Part shown: positions 43,134-52,495 of the stretch, piece after piece | Numbering within the stretch: the stretch's first letter is position 1 | How the letters are laid out: each line of letters begins with the position of its first letter | From: JACRPI01 sp964385055 | Lineage (GTDB): Archaea; Nanobdellota; Nanobdellia; Woesearchaeales; DSVV01 | Direction of reading: 5' to 3' | Assembly (NCBI GenBank): GCA_964385055.1 | Contig: CAYLMH010000001.1 | Coordinates: forward strand, 45,839-109,838 | DNA: 64,000 bases | Translations under genes and position numbers: made by a program | Notes under the pieces: model-generated | Databases searched by the model: none | The model's input: only the letters and a program-made list of their open reading frames with translations | Told to the model about the DNA's origin: nothing

Positions 43134-44411
43134 ATGCTGAGCATTCAACTAATCCGAAAAAATCCAGAAATTGTAAGGGCAGACCTTGAAAAAAGAAATG
43201 ACAAAGAAAAACTTCAATTCTTAGAAAAGATTATTGCATTGGACAATACATACAGAGAAAATCTTTTGGGAATAGAAGCGCTCCGTGCAAAAAGAAATGA
43301 AATCTCAAGAGAAGTAGGCAAAATCAAGAAAGCAGGAGGAGATGCAGCCGCACTGTTGGCAGAAGCAGCAAAAATCCCCCTCCAAATTGAAACAAAAGAA
43401 GTAGAACAACAACATATCAAAGATGAAGTAGATTATTATCTTAAACGTTTGCCAAATATCCTGCATGAATCTGTTCCCGTCGGCGCAGACGACACAAAGA
43501 ATGTCGTAGTAGGAGAGTTTGGAAAAAAACAAACAAGCGCATTTCCACTGAAAAGCCATGTAGATTTACTAACAGAAAACAATTGGGCAGATCTCGAACG
43601 AGGAGCGAAAATCGCAGGAGCAAGACAGTACTTCCTCAAAGGAGACCTTGTTCTTTTAGATATGGCAATTCAGCGATATGCAATGGATTTTATGGACAAA
43701 AAAGGATTCCTTCTCCTTTACCCTCCGTTTATGATGCATCGAGATGTCTATGAAGGAGTAACAGATATTGCGGATTTTGAACATGTGATGTACAAAATTC
43801 AAGGAGAAGATCTCTATCTCATTGCAACGTCGGAGCATCCGATGATTGGGATGTTCCAAAATGAAATCTTTGAACCAACACAGTTACCAATGAAACATGT
43901 TGGCATAAGCGCGTGTTTTCGAAAAGAAGCAGGAGCGCATGGAAAAGATCAGAAAGGAATCTTCCGCGTCCATCAGTTTAACAAAATTGAGCAAATAGTA
44001 ATCTGCCAACCAGAAGAAAGCTGGAAATTGCATGAAGAACTTCTAGAAAATGCAAAAGAATTTTTCCAATCATTAGGATTCCATTTCCGCATTGTCAACA
44101 TTTGTACAGGAGATATTGGAACAGTTGCGGCAAAAAAATATGATATTGAAGTATGGTATCCAGTGCAAAATGCATATAGAGAAGTAGTTTCTGCAAGCAA
44201 CTGCACGGATTATCAGGCACGACGATTAGGCATGCGTGTCAGAGGAAAAGAAGAAAATTATCCTCCTCATACATTAAATTCAACCTGCGTTGCAACAAGC
44301 AGAGCAATAGTTGCAATCCTAGAAAACTTCCAGCAAAAAGATGGATCAGTAAAGATTCCTGATGTGCTTGTACCGTATATGAATGGAAAGAGAACTCTAG
44401 AGAAAAAATAA
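43134..44411 (+). CDS. serS: Seryl-tRNA synthetase
   Basis: 425 residues. Residues 1-105 form the long helical tRNA-binding arm (MLSIQLIRKNPEIVRADLEKR, then heptad-like Lys/Glu/Ala). The class II core has motif 2 (CFRKEAGAHGKDQKGIFRVHQF, in parts) and motif 3 (NSTCVATSRAIVAILEN). This is the canonical SerRS, not the divergent methanogen form. It charges tRNA-Ser. Confidence 0.96.
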   Translation: MLSIQLIRKNPEIVRADLEKRNDKEKLQFLEKIIALDNTYRENLLGIEALRAKRNEISREVGKIKKAGGDAAALLAEAAKIPLQIETKEVEQQHIKDEVDYYLKRLPNILHESVPVGADDTKNVVVGEFGKKQTSAFPLKSHVDLLTENNWADLERGAKIAGARQYFLKGDLVLLDMAIQRYAMDFMDKKGFLLLYPPFMMHRDVYEGVTDIADFEHVMYKIQGEDLYLIATSEHPMIGMFQNEIFEPTQLPMKHVGISACFRKEAGAHGKDQKGIFRVHQFNKIEQIVICQPEESWKLHEELLENAKEFFQSLGFHFRIVNICTGDIGTVAAKKYDIEVWYPVQNAYREVVSASNCTDYQARRLGMRVRGKEENYPPHTLNSTCVATSRAIVAILENFQQKDGSVKIPDVLVPYMNGKRTLEKK

Positions 44412-44475
44412 GAAACTCTTTAAAAAAGAAAACGCGGGAAAGACTTATATATCTGTATTTCTAGAATAAACAGCA

Positions 44476-44991
44476 ATGGCAAAGAAATCAATTGGAGACA
44501 TTAATGGCTGGGTCTTTATCGGTGTTGGTTTTGTCGTCATGGCAGTTTCTATATTTTTCTATGACACATTAAAGATATTTATTGCGCTTGGAGGCCTTAT
44601 GACACTCTATGGCCTTGGTAAATTATCGTATGATAATCTAAAAGCAAAAATATTTCCGAAAGATGAAGAAGAAGGCCCTGTTGATTTAAATAAAGCGCAA
44701 AATCCGTATTTGCAGCAAAAAGCTGCGCAAAGACCGCAACAAGCAGCACAGCAAATACAACAGCATCAAGCTGCGCATCCAACACAGCAACAAAGAGCGC
44801 AGCATCAAGTCCATCCTCAACATCGGCAAAGTCAACAAGTACAATATGCACATCCACAACGAACACAGGTGCAACACAGAGCTGTGCATCCACAACAACA
44901 TCAAAATCAAGGAAGATACTGTCATAGCTGCGGTGCAGCAAAGCAACCACATCACAGGTTCTGTGCGAATTGTGGGACGAGACTTGGATAA
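44476..44991 (+). CDS. Membrane protein with Gln/His-rich linker and C-terminal zinc ribbon
   Basis: 171 residues. Two hydrophobic segments (about 12-28 and 32-50) form a hairpin. A 70-residue Gln/His/Ala-rich low-complexity stretch follows, then a zinc ribbon CHSCGAAKQPHHRFCANCG. CTTATATATC at 44444-44453 is its TATA box. Proteins with this architecture are common in DPANN-like genomes but have no defined role. The ribbon should be cytoplasmic. Confidence 0.65.
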   Translation: MAKKSIGDINGWVFIGVGFVVMAVSIFFYDTLKIFIALGGLMTLYGLGKLSYDNLKAKIFPKDEEEGPVDLNKAQNPYLQQKAAQRPQQAAQQIQQHQAAHPTQQQRAQHQVHPQHRQSQQVQYAHPQRTQVQHRAVHPQQHQNQGRYCHSCGAAKQPHHRFCANCGTRLG

Positions 44992-45021
44992 AGAAGTACG
45001 AATTTCTTAAATAAGCATAAT

Positions 45022-45138
45022 GCAAAAAATAACAACAGTGGCGCCGACGCGACGGGGGTTGTCCCTTACGGGGTGTCGCGTAGGACATGGAACAAAGTGA
45101 CATGTCCGTAGGCCGCCAATGTTGTTGTTATTTTTTGC
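45022..45138. other. GC-rich three-way-junction element before orc1/cdc6 (structured RNA, MITE-like or origin element)
   Basis: A perfect 16-base inverted repeat (45022-45037 with 45123-45138) continues inward as TGGCG (45039-45043) pairing CGCCA (45114-45118). Inside are two hairpins: CGCGAC/GTCGCG (45048-45053 with 45075-45080) and GGACATG/CATGTCC (45083-45089 with 45101-45107). The stem is AT-rich but the core 45038-45118 has 52 G/C in 81 bases, far above its surroundings. No open frame of note and no known RNA family recognised. It lies 70 bases before orc1/cdc6, so an origin role is also possible. Confidence 0.6.
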
Positions 45139-45176
45139 TTATGAAATAAAAAATGAATAGTAAACGAACATAATCC

Positions 45177-45184
45177 ATATAAAG
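45177..45184 (+). promoter_or_regulatory. TATA box of orc1/cdc6
   Basis: ATATAAAG ends 22 bases before the ATG at 45206, consistent with a leaderless or near-leaderless transcript that begins after the structured element. Confidence 0.55.
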
Positions 45185-45205
45185 CACAAAAATCTTCTTT
45201 TTTTC

Positions 45206-46273
45206 ATGGGTTTATTCGATACAATGTTGAAATCAGGAGAGAGTATTTTCCTCAATGAGCTTGCGTTAGATTTCTCCTTCCAGCCAAAACTCCTCCTCCA
45301 TCGGGAAAATGAGCAATTCACCATCGCAAATTCGATTAGACCATTATTCAGCGAGCGAACAGGGAAAAATATTATGCTTCATGGCAAGCCAGGAATTGGA
45401 AAAACACTCGCAGTGCTCCATGTATTTAGAGAACTTGAAGAGCAGCATGAAGAAATTCTTCCAGTCTATGTCAATTGCTGGCAAAATAACAGCACCTACA
45501 AAATCGCAATCGCCCTGTGCGAAGCAGTGAACTACAAATTCTATCAAAATAAAAAAACGCATGAAATTTTCAAAGATCTCGAAAACACCTTTAACAAAAA
45601 CTGTGTCGCGTTTTGTTTTGATGAAGTGGATAAATTGGAAGATTTTGATTTTCTTTACACGCTTTTAGAAAATGTGTTCAAAAAAACAGTAATTCTCATC
45701 TCTAATTACAAGGAATGGTTTACAGGACTAGACGAACGAATTCGTTCAAGACTCAGACCAGAATTGTTAGAGTTCAAAGAGTATAACACGCAAGAAATAA
45801 AAGATATTCTCGAACAGCGAAAAGGATTTGCATTCAAACCAGGAGTTCTGCAAGATGACGCATTTGAAGTCATTTTACAACACACCATTCAGCAAAAAGA
45901 TATTCGTGCGGGTTTGCATTTAATGCGCCAGAGCGCAGAAGCTGCAGAAGAAGCAAGCTCACGAATCATTACCGCAAACCACGTCACCGCAGTCTTAGAT
46001 AAAGGTGCAGAGGGATACAACAAAGAACCACTCGAATTAGATGAAGATTGCAGAGCAGTTCTTGAACTTGTGAAAGCAAACAGTGGCATAAAAATCGGCG
46101 ATCTCTTCAAGAAGTATGAAGAGACAGGAGGAAAACAATCTTACAAAACATTTGTCAGAAAAGTGCAAACCCTCGGATTTGGAGGCTTTGTTTCCTTAAA
46201 GAGAGTCGTTGGTGCTGGTGGAAATAGTACACTCGTGTATCATCAGAATATAAAGAGATTAGATGAGTTCTAA
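45206..46273 (+). CDS. Orc1/Cdc6-type replication initiator
   Basis: 355 residues. HGKPGIGKTLAVLHVF is Walker A (about 58-72), VAFCFDEVDKLEDFD is Walker B, ISNYKEW is the sensor 1 strand, and DIRAGLHLMRQSAEAAE carries the sensor 2 arginine. The last 80 residues form the winged helix (DLFKKYEETGGKQSYKTFVRK). This is the origin-binding and MCM-loading protein of Archaea. Its stop is only 4 bases from the convergent ATP synthase D gene. Archaeal origins usually lie beside this gene. Confidence 0.93.
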   Translation: MGLFDTMLKSGESIFLNELALDFSFQPKLLLHRENEQFTIANSIRPLFSERTGKNIMLHGKPGIGKTLAVLHVFRELEEQHEEILPVYVNCWQNNSTYKIAIALCEAVNYKFYQNKKTHEIFKDLENTFNKNCVAFCFDEVDKLEDFDFLYTLLENVFKKTVILISNYKEWFTGLDERIRSRLRPELLEFKEYNTQEIKDILEQRKGFAFKPGVLQDDAFEVILQHTIQQKDIRAGLHLMRQSAEAAEEASSRIITANHVTAVLDKGAEGYNKEPLELDEDCRAVLELVKANSGIKIGDLFKKYEETGGKQSYKTFVRKVQTLGFGGFVSLKRVVGAGGNSTLVYHQNIKRLDEF

Positions 46274-46277
46274 AAAC

Positions 46278-46889
46278 CTACTTCTTAATCCGCTTCATCC
46301 TAAACACATTCTCTCGATCCATTTCATCAAGGCGCATCTGAATAAACTTTCGCTGGACATCAAGTCGAGGAATAATTTCAAACTCCAGTGCATTAACCCG
46401 TCGTTTGGTTTTCTCAATTTCAGTCAACAATTTTTTAATTCCTGTTTCCACTTCAGCAGCTTCAATAATTTTACGAACAACTTTTTCAAAAGATTGAGAC
46501 GCTTCATCAATAACTGCAGAGCTTGCGATCGTTCCATACCCTCTATCCGCACCTTTTTCTTTGTGCGAAGTAGTTATTTTCGGAACAACAACCCCCATGA
46601 TGTTGCGAGAATGCATAGTGATTGAAGGTGCGTCGCGAACAGCAAGCGCAAGAGAACTCACTTGAACATCGCCCTCAATGGTTCGCGCAATATTCACCGT
46701 ATAAAGTGCTTTCTTATATTCTTCAGTCAATTCTTGCCGAACAGTTTTCGCGCGCTTCAAGATTTCAAAAAACTCTAAAATAAGACCGTCTCTTTTTTTC
46801 TTCAAAAGATTGTAGCCTGATTTCGCGAGTTTAATGCGATTCTTGAGCTTCATCAGCTCGCTTCGGGTTGGTTTAATGTTCTCTGCCAT
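46278..46889 (-). CDS. atpD: A-type ATP synthase subunit D
   Basis: 203 residues, all helical. RSELMKLKNRIKLAKSGYNLLKKKRDGLI (read in parts) at the N-terminus and INALEFEIIPRL-type C-terminus (VNALEFEIIPRLD) are the D-subunit signatures. It is the central rotor shaft of the A1 head. It is the last gene of the operon, 16 bases after subunit B, and faces orc1/cdc6. Confidence 0.94.
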   Translation of the reverse strand: MAENIKPTRSELMKLKNRIKLAKSGYNLLKKKRDGLILEFFEILKRAKTVRQELTEEYKKALYTVNIARTIEGDVQVSSLALAVRDAPSITMHSRNIMGVVVPKITTSHKEKGADRGYGTIASSAVIDEASQSFEKVVRKIIEAAEVETGIKKLLTEIEKTKRRVNALEFEIIPRLDVQRKFIQMRLDEMDRENVFRMKRIKK

Positions 46890-46905
46890 GAATTTTCACA
46901 TCAAT

Positions 46906-48279
46906 TTATTCTTTTTTTGCTTTGTAAAATTTTTCTTTTAACTTACCACTCAAGCGAGTAAGCTCATTTGATGGAATCGCTCCAAAGAGTTGCCACCCTA
47001 AGTCAAGTGTCTCTGAAATGCTTCGATCTTCATCACGGCGTTGTCGGACAAATTGATCCTCAAAAGCTGCTGCAAATTTCAACAAGCGCAGATCGCGTTG
47101 GCTAAGTGCTTCTTCACCAACAATCGCGACAAGCCCGCGAAGGTCTCGTCCTTCTGCGTAACATGCATACAACTGATCAGAAACTCCTTTGTGATCATCG
47201 CGAGTCTTTCCTTCTCCTACACCCAAATTCATAAGGCGAGACAAACTTGGCAACACGTCAACTGGAGGATACACTCCTTTTCGATGCAATTCTCGAGAAA
47301 GAACAATCTGTCCTTCTGTAATGTAGCCAGTCAAATCTGGAATTGGATGCGTAATGTCGTCTCCAACCATGGTTAAGATAGGGATTTGCGTGACAGATCC
47401 TTTTTTCCCTTTGATCATACCAGCGCGCTCGTAAATCGTTGCAAGGTCTGTGTACATGTATCCTGGATATCCTCGTCGTCCTGGAACTTCTTCACGTGCT
47501 GCCCCAATTTCTCGTAAGCTCTCGCAGTAGTTCGTCATGTCTGTTAAGATAACAAGAACGTGCATGTCTTTTTCAAACGCGAGATATTCTGCAGTCGTCA
47601 ATGCCATTCGTGGAGTAACAAGACGTTCAACTGCAGGATCGTCTGCAAGATTCAAAAACACAACGCTTCTATCGAGAGCGCCAGTTTCTTCAAATCCTTT
47701 CATGAAGTATTGTGCTTCTTCGTTGGTGATACCCATTGCTGCAAACACAACAACGAAGTTTTCCTTTTGTCCAACAACCTTTGCCTGACGTGCGATCTGC
47801 AATGCAATTTCGCTGTGTGGCAATCCGCTTCCGGAAAAGATAGGAAGTTTTTGTCCACGAACAAGCGTGTTTGTTGCGTCAATAGTACTTACTCCCGTCT
47901 GAATAAAATCACTTGGCTGTTCTCTGCTGTACGGATTGATTGCTGCGCCAATGATGTTCAATTTCTTTTCTGGAATAATGCCTGGACCGCCATCAATAGG
48001 TTTTCCCGCGCCATTGAGAATACGACCAAGCATTTCCTCAGAAACATTAACTTTCAGCGATTGTCCTAAGAACGTCACGCTGGCTTCTTTATCAAGTCCA
48101 GATGTTCCTTCAAACACTTGAACAACAACAAGATCATCGCTCGTGTCAAGGACTTGACCATTTTTTATTGAGCCATCAGAGAGTCGTAAGGTGACAATCT
48201 CCCCGTATCCAACAGGTTCTGTTTTTTCAACAAAAACAAGTGGTCCTGCAATTCGATTAATTGTTTTATATTCTTTCAT
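46906..48279 (-). CDS. atpB: A-type ATP synthase subunit B
   Basis: 457 residues from the ATG at 48279; AGGTG (48286-48290) stands 6 bases upstream, so the in-frame GTG at 48288 is unlikely. LPIFSGSGLPHSEIA replaces the Walker A of the catalytic subunit, as expected for the non-catalytic B. NYCESLREIGAAREEVPGRRGYPGYMYTDLATIYE is the characteristic continuous motif (longer than quoted elsewhere, shown by its ends NYCESLREIG and LATIYE). It forms the A3B3 head with subunit A. Confidence 0.96.
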   Translation of the reverse strand: MKEYKTINRIAGPLVFVEKTEPVGYGEIVTLRLSDGSIKNGQVLDTSDDLVVVQVFEGTSGLDKEASVTFLGQSLKVNVSEEMLGRILNGAGKPIDGGPGIIPEKKLNIIGAAINPYSREQPSDFIQTGVSTIDATNTLVRGQKLPIFSGSGLPHSEIALQIARQAKVVGQKENFVVVFAAMGITNEEAQYFMKGFEETGALDRSVVFLNLADDPAVERLVTPRMALTTAEYLAFEKDMHVLVILTDMTNYCESLREIGAAREEVPGRRGYPGYMYTDLATIYERAGMIKGKKGSVTQIPILTMVGDDITHPIPDLTGYITEGQIVLSRELHRKGVYPPVDVLPSLSRLMNLGVGEGKTRDDHKGVSDQLYACYAEGRDLRGLVAIVGEEALSQRDLRLLKFAAAFEDQFVRQRRDEDRSISETLDLGWQLFGAIPSNELTRLSGKLKEKFYKAKKE

Positions 48280-48292
48280 GAGTTTCACCTAT

Positions 48293-50071
48293 TTATTCAC
48301 GCAATTGCGCGAATTCTTTTTCAATATCTTTTTCAACAGTATCAAGATGCTGTTTCCATTCTTTGGTAAATTTCGCTTCTGCGATTTTATCTTTCGCAGT
48401 TAATCCAAGAATAGTTTTGACGTGAATTCCGCGAGCAAGCGTCGCTTGCGCTATTGTGTTGTACTTCAAAATCAACGTCATGAGACGATAGGATTTCTCA
48501 ATAGTACAATACGTATCAATGTCGTGGAATGCGTTCTGCTGGAGAATAAATTCTCGAATCAAGCGAGCAACTTCAAGAATAAGTTGCTCTTTATCTGGAA
48601 GCGCGTCGCTCCCAACAAGCTGAACAATCTCGAGAAGTTTCTCTTCCTGTTGGAGAATAATCATCAATTGCTTGATAACATCAGGCCAGTCTTCAGAAAC
48701 ATGTTCCTTATACCATGGAGCAAGTGCTTCGTGATACAAACTATACGAAGTCAACCAGTTAATGGAAGGGAAGTGTCGTCGTTGCGCGAGTTTTGCGTCA
48801 AGTGCCCAAAAGGTTTTGACAACACGCAGCGTGTTCTGGGTCACAGGTTCAGAAAAGTCTCCACCAGGAGGACTAACTGCACCAATAACTGAAATACTTC
48901 CTGTCTTATCTGTTCCAAGAGGAATACCAATGCCTGCGCGTTCATAGAATTCAGCAAGTCTGGTACTTAAGTACGCGGGATATCCTTCTTCTCCGGGCAT
49001 CTCCTCGAGTCGTGAAGAGATTTCTCGCATTGCTTCTGCCCATCTGCTGGTAGAATCCGCCATGAGCGCAACATCGTAACCCATGTCACGATAGTATTCT
49101 GCAATGGTAATACCTGTGTAAACGCTTGCTTCTCGCGCAGCGACGGGCATGTTCGAAGTGTTCGCAATCAAGACAGTCCTGTTCATGAGCGGTCGTCCTG
49201 TTTTTGGATCCTTCATGTGAGGAAATTCAGTAAGAACTTCTGTCATTTCGTTGCCTCGTTCACCGCAGCCAATGTAAACAATAATTTCTGCGTCGCACCA
49301 TTTTGCAAGCTGTTGTTGGGAAACAGTTTTTCCCGCGCCAAATGGTCCTGGAATCGCTGCAACTCCTCCTTTTGCAAGAGGAAATAATGTATCAAAAATA
49401 CGCTGTCCAGTAATAAGTGGAGTACTTGGAGATAATTTTTTCCTTAATCGTCGTGCGGATCGCACAGGCCAGTAGTGCATCAATTTCAATTCTGCGCCAT
49501 TGTCGAGTTTCCCGATAACTTCTTCAACAGTGTAGGTTCCTGATTTGAGTGCGACAAGTTTTCCTTTCAAATTTGGAGGAACCATAATCTTGTGAACTAA
49601 TCCTTCTGTTTCTTCAACAGTACCTAAAACATCGCCACCATTAACCACACCACCAACAGATGCTGTTGCGCTGAATTTCCATTTTTTTTCAAAAGGAAGT
49701 CCTGGTGCGTCAACCCCGCGTTCAATGTAGCTCCCCATTTTTTCTTCAAGAATAGGAAGCGGTCGTTGAATTCCATCATAAATGCTAGTCAGTAAGCCAG
49801 GACCAAGTGCGACAGAGAGTGGTTTTCCTGTGTTAATGACAGGTTCACCAGGAGTAAGGCCAGTGGTATCTTCATAAACCTGAATAATTACTTTATCACC
49901 ATCAATCTGAATAACTTCTCCCATCAATTTTTCATTACCGACACGAACAACGTCGTACATGCGTGCTGCAAGATTTTTTGCAACAACAACAGGGCCCGCG
50001 ATGCGAAAGAGAACTCCTTTGGAGACTGCTTTTTCAGTTGTTTTTGTTTTTGTTTTTTCATTTTTTGCCAT
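48293..50071 (-). CDS. atpA: A-type ATP synthase catalytic subunit A
   Basis: 592 residues. Walker A is GPFGAGKT (242-249), preceded by the non-homologous insertion with GGVVNGGDVLG. STSRWAEAMREISSRLEE and MPGEEGYPAYL follow. AGGTG eight bases before the ATG gives the ribosome site. It hydrolyses or synthesises ATP at the A/B interface. No intein or other insertion is seen; length is normal. Confidence 0.97.
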   Translation of the reverse strand: MAKNEKTKTKTTEKAVSKGVLFRIAGPVVVAKNLAARMYDVVRVGNEKLMGEVIQIDGDKVIIQVYEDTTGLTPGEPVINTGKPLSVALGPGLLTSIYDGIQRPLPILEEKMGSYIERGVDAPGLPFEKKWKFSATASVGGVVNGGDVLGTVEETEGLVHKIMVPPNLKGKLVALKSGTYTVEEVIGKLDNGAELKLMHYWPVRSARRLRKKLSPSTPLITGQRIFDTLFPLAKGGVAAIPGPFGAGKTVSQQQLAKWCDAEIIVYIGCGERGNEMTEVLTEFPHMKDPKTGRPLMNRTVLIANTSNMPVAAREASVYTGITIAEYYRDMGYDVALMADSTSRWAEAMREISSRLEEMPGEEGYPAYLSTRLAEFYERAGIGIPLGTDKTGSISVIGAVSPPGGDFSEPVTQNTLRVVKTFWALDAKLAQRRHFPSINWLTSYSLYHEALAPWYKEHVSEDWPDVIKQLMIILQQEEKLLEIVQLVGSDALPDKEQLILEVARLIREFILQQNAFHDIDTYCTIEKSYRLMTLILKYNTIAQATLARGIHVKTILGLTAKDKIAEAKFTKEWKQHLDTVEKDIEKEFAQLRE

Positions 50072-50105
50072 TATAGACTCACCTTATTCGTTCATTTTGA
50101 ATGTA

Positions 50106-50405
50106 CTATTTGCTCCAGAGGTCAACGCCAATGGATTTTTTGATTTTCTTGCGAAGCGTTTCATTGCTTGTTGCATCAGCAGAGACAACAACAGTCACTG
50201 GTTTTACTCGTGCTTCAACTGCCTCACGAAAAAAAAGAGGAAGCTGCTGCATGGTTGTCTCATCAGTGATAATAATTCCTAATGAACTATCTGCAAAAAG
50301 TGCTTCAAAATCTTCTTTCGCAGACTGTGTTTCATGGGTTTCAATGCCTGCAAGTCGGAACCCTAAGACAAATTCTGAGGGTCCGAGCGCAATAATTTTA
50401 TTCAT
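50106..50405 (-). CDS. atpF: A-type ATP synthase subunit F
   Basis: 99 residues. KIIALGPSEFVLGFRLAGI at the N-terminus, GIIITDETTMQQLP and VKPVTVVVSAD are the F-subunit pattern. AGGTGG precedes the ATG. It binds the central stalk D and stabilises the rotor. Confidence 0.92.
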   Translation of the reverse strand: MNKIIALGPSEFVLGFRLAGIETHETQSAKEDFEALFADSSLGIIITDETTMQQLPLFFREAVEARVKPVTVVVSADATSNETLRKKIKKSIGVDLWSK

Positions 50406-50426
50406 GAATGTCCACCTGTATTTTGT

Positions 50427-51497
50427 TTATTTTTTATCCAGCACAAGTTGCTCTTCGAGGAACGCTGATGCTAAACCAAATTGTTTTCCTTTGACAAGCA
50501 CGCGAAGATTACGCATCTCTATTTCCTTGGCAAACATATAGCCAAGGAGGGTATCAACGCTTAAAGGAAATTGATGAAGCAAAAGTGTTGCTTTTTGTAA
50601 ATGCCAGACATCAAGACTTTTTTCAAAGCCTTTGAGATCCTGCTGTAAAAGCGCGTCCTGATGCAAAGCAACAAGAGGGTGAAGAGAAGTTTGAGAAAGG
50701 AGCTGCACAATACCTGCAAAGTCTTTTGCTGCAAGAGCATGAAGTTTGGAAATCGAAAAAAGTGCTCCTCCTGAAAAAAAGAAAGAACTAATTTCCTGCT
50801 GCCCAAGTCCCTGTTTTTTGAGGCGAAGCAAAAGTTTGACATTCAAAACATCAATTTCCGCCTGAAGAAGCTCTTTAAAGAGTTGGTGTTCTCCTGCAAG
50901 CTTTGTCAAGAAAGTGAAGAGGAATATGTAATATGATTTATCGAGGAAATTTTCCAGTGCGAGCAAAGATTTCTCTTTGTCATAATATGCAAGTGCACCC
51001 GCAAACTCGCGATCAGTAAATCCTGCTTTGATCAAAACAGAAGACATGCTTTCTTGAGAAAGCAGCACAGAAAGGTTCTTATCAGAAAATGTGCCAAGAG
51101 GAAGAAGCAATGCCTCAATCTCTGTATTTTTCTGACCAGCAGCTTTGCCGCGAAGAATTGTTTTCAGGTTGTAAATGTCATGACGGAAAAGATACGCGCG
51201 AAGAAGATAATTCATTTCAGGACTGCAAATGCGAAGAAGTTTCTGCATATTGCGAATGAGATTAGAATACAATCCACGCTCAACAAGCGTGTATCCTGTG
51301 TAAGTTTTACCTAACGCAAGAATATCTTCTTTATAATCAGAGTTTTCCAAATATGCAGCGATATCACTACCTTGCATTTTAAGCAGTTTGTCATAATCCT
51401 GTTTATTGTAGAGCTTTCCCTTCATTGCCATCACACGAACGTAGGTGTATGGATAAAAGGAAACGTGAATGCTTTCTGGATAGTGTTCTTTAAACAT
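50427..51497 (-). CDS. atpC: A-type ATP synthase subunit C
   Basis: 356 residues, almost wholly helical, the family length. YVRVMAMKGKLYNKQDYDKLL is the usual N-terminal repeat start and YNLKTILRGK marks a second repeat. It couples the central stalk to the membrane rotor ring. It sits between E and F as in other archaeal operons. Confidence 0.92.
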   Translation of the reverse strand: MFKEHYPESIHVSFYPYTYVRVMAMKGKLYNKQDYDKLLKMQGSDIAAYLENSDYKEDILALGKTYTGYTLVERGLYSNLIRNMQKLLRICSPEMNYLLRAYLFRHDIYNLKTILRGKAAGQKNTEIEALLLPLGTFSDKNLSVLLSQESMSSVLIKAGFTDREFAGALAYYDKEKSLLALENFLDKSYYIFLFTFLTKLAGEHQLFKELLQAEIDVLNVKLLLRLKKQGLGQQEISSFFFSGGALFSISKLHALAAKDFAGIVQLLSQTSLHPLVALHQDALLQQDLKGFEKSLDVWHLQKATLLLHQFPLSVDTLLGYMFAKEIEMRNLRVLVKGKQFGLASAFLEEQLVLDKK

Positions 51498-51544
51498 AGT
51501 CTCACATTATTTTTATTTTTTTGAAATGCGCCAATATTCACTTG

Positions 51545-52093
51545 CTAAAAAAGCAACGCGTAAACCTCTTGAAGTTTTCTTTCTTGAAGTTGGCTGAGCA
51601 TGGTATCAAAACTGTAATCATAGCGATAATTGCCGTCTTTGCTCTCTGCAACAATGCCACCAATAAGCGCTTTCTGTTCAACAGCAGAGAAAAATCCTTT
51701 AACAATGGAAACATCCTGACTTGCGCAGTATATTTTACCAATCGCGCATTGTTTTTTTGCGCGATCAACGAGCGTTTGAAGGATTTTTGTCTTCTCCGCT
51801 TTTGGCATTTTTGCAAGACTCTCGCTAAATTCTTGGAAGAGTTCTTCCAAAAGTTCTTTCTTCTTCTGAAGAAGGACTTTCTTAGAGAGGAGCTGCATGC
51901 TTGCGTAGTAGCGTTTGTCTAGGGCGTCAAGTTCTTTTTTGAGCGCTGCGTCTACTTCTGCTTCAAAAGCGTCTGCAATGCCATGGCCCGCATCAGTGTC
52001 TTTTTTAACCTGTTCCTTTGCTGCACCAACAATGTGCTTTGCCTCTTCTTCTGCATGATCAATGATTTCTTTTTTTACGTGGTCTAAACCCAT
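51545..52093 (-). CDS. atpE: A-type ATP synthase subunit E
   Basis: 182 residues from the ATG at 52093, chosen because AGGTG lies 6 bases upstream and also forms the upstream in-frame GTG codon. The N-terminal half is a long coiled coil (EEEAKHIVGAAKEQVKKD) and the C-terminal half is globular with GGIVAESKDGNYRYDYSFD. It forms the peripheral stalk with subunit H. Confidence 0.92.
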   Translation of the reverse strand: MGLDHVKKEIIDHAEEEAKHIVGAAKEQVKKDTDAGHGIADAFEAEVDAALKKELDALDKRYYASMQLLSKKVLLQKKKELLEELFQEFSESLAKMPKAEKTKILQTLVDRAKKQCAIGKIYCASQDVSIVKGFFSAVEQKALIGGIVAESKDGNYRYDYSFDTMLSQLQERKLQEVYALLF

Positions 52094-52195
52094 AATGAAC
52101 ACCTGTGTTTTTGCTATGAATGATAGTGAAATAAAAACATGAAAAAAGGAATAAAAAACAAAGCGCCAGAGCGCGTCTGTTTTACTATTCCAAAT

Positions 52196-52432
52196 TTACG
52201 CTGCCATTCCCATGATGAGAATTGCAACAACAAGACCAAAGATAACGAGTGTTTCTGGAATAACAGTAAGGATTAATCCTTTTCCAAATAACTCTTCTTT
52301 TTCTGCAAGTGCACCAACTGCTGCAGTTCCAATGGATTTTTCTGCAATCGCGCTTGCAAGTGCGCTCAAACCAAATGCGAGGCCCGCGCTCAAAGCGACC
52401 AAACCAACACCAATACTTACTTCTGTTGCCAT
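52196..52432 (-). CDS. atpK: A-type ATP synthase rotor subunit K (c)
   Basis: 78 residues in one two-helix hairpin, the single-hairpin form. The second helix has the ion-binding Glu in VIPETLVIFGL. The first helix (GLVALSAGLAFGLSALASAIAE) contains no Gln, so the usual Na+-liganding residue of Na+ rings is not seen. This would favour proton coupling, but only as inference. GGAGG stands 8 bases before the ATG. Confidence 0.94.
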   Translation of the reverse strand: MATEVSIGVGLVALSAGLAFGLSALASAIAEKSIGTAAVGALAEKEELFGKGLILTVIPETLVIFGLVVAILIMGMAA

Positions 52433-52495
52433 ACGATTCTACCTCCGTAGCATATTTTTTGTTTTATTTTTAATATCGAAATTTTCGATATATGT

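Noticed and set aside
45022..45138. RNase P RNA or SRP RNA
   Set aside because: The element is too short and lacks the conserved core of RNase P RNA and the helix 8 GGAG/GNAR features of SRP RNA.
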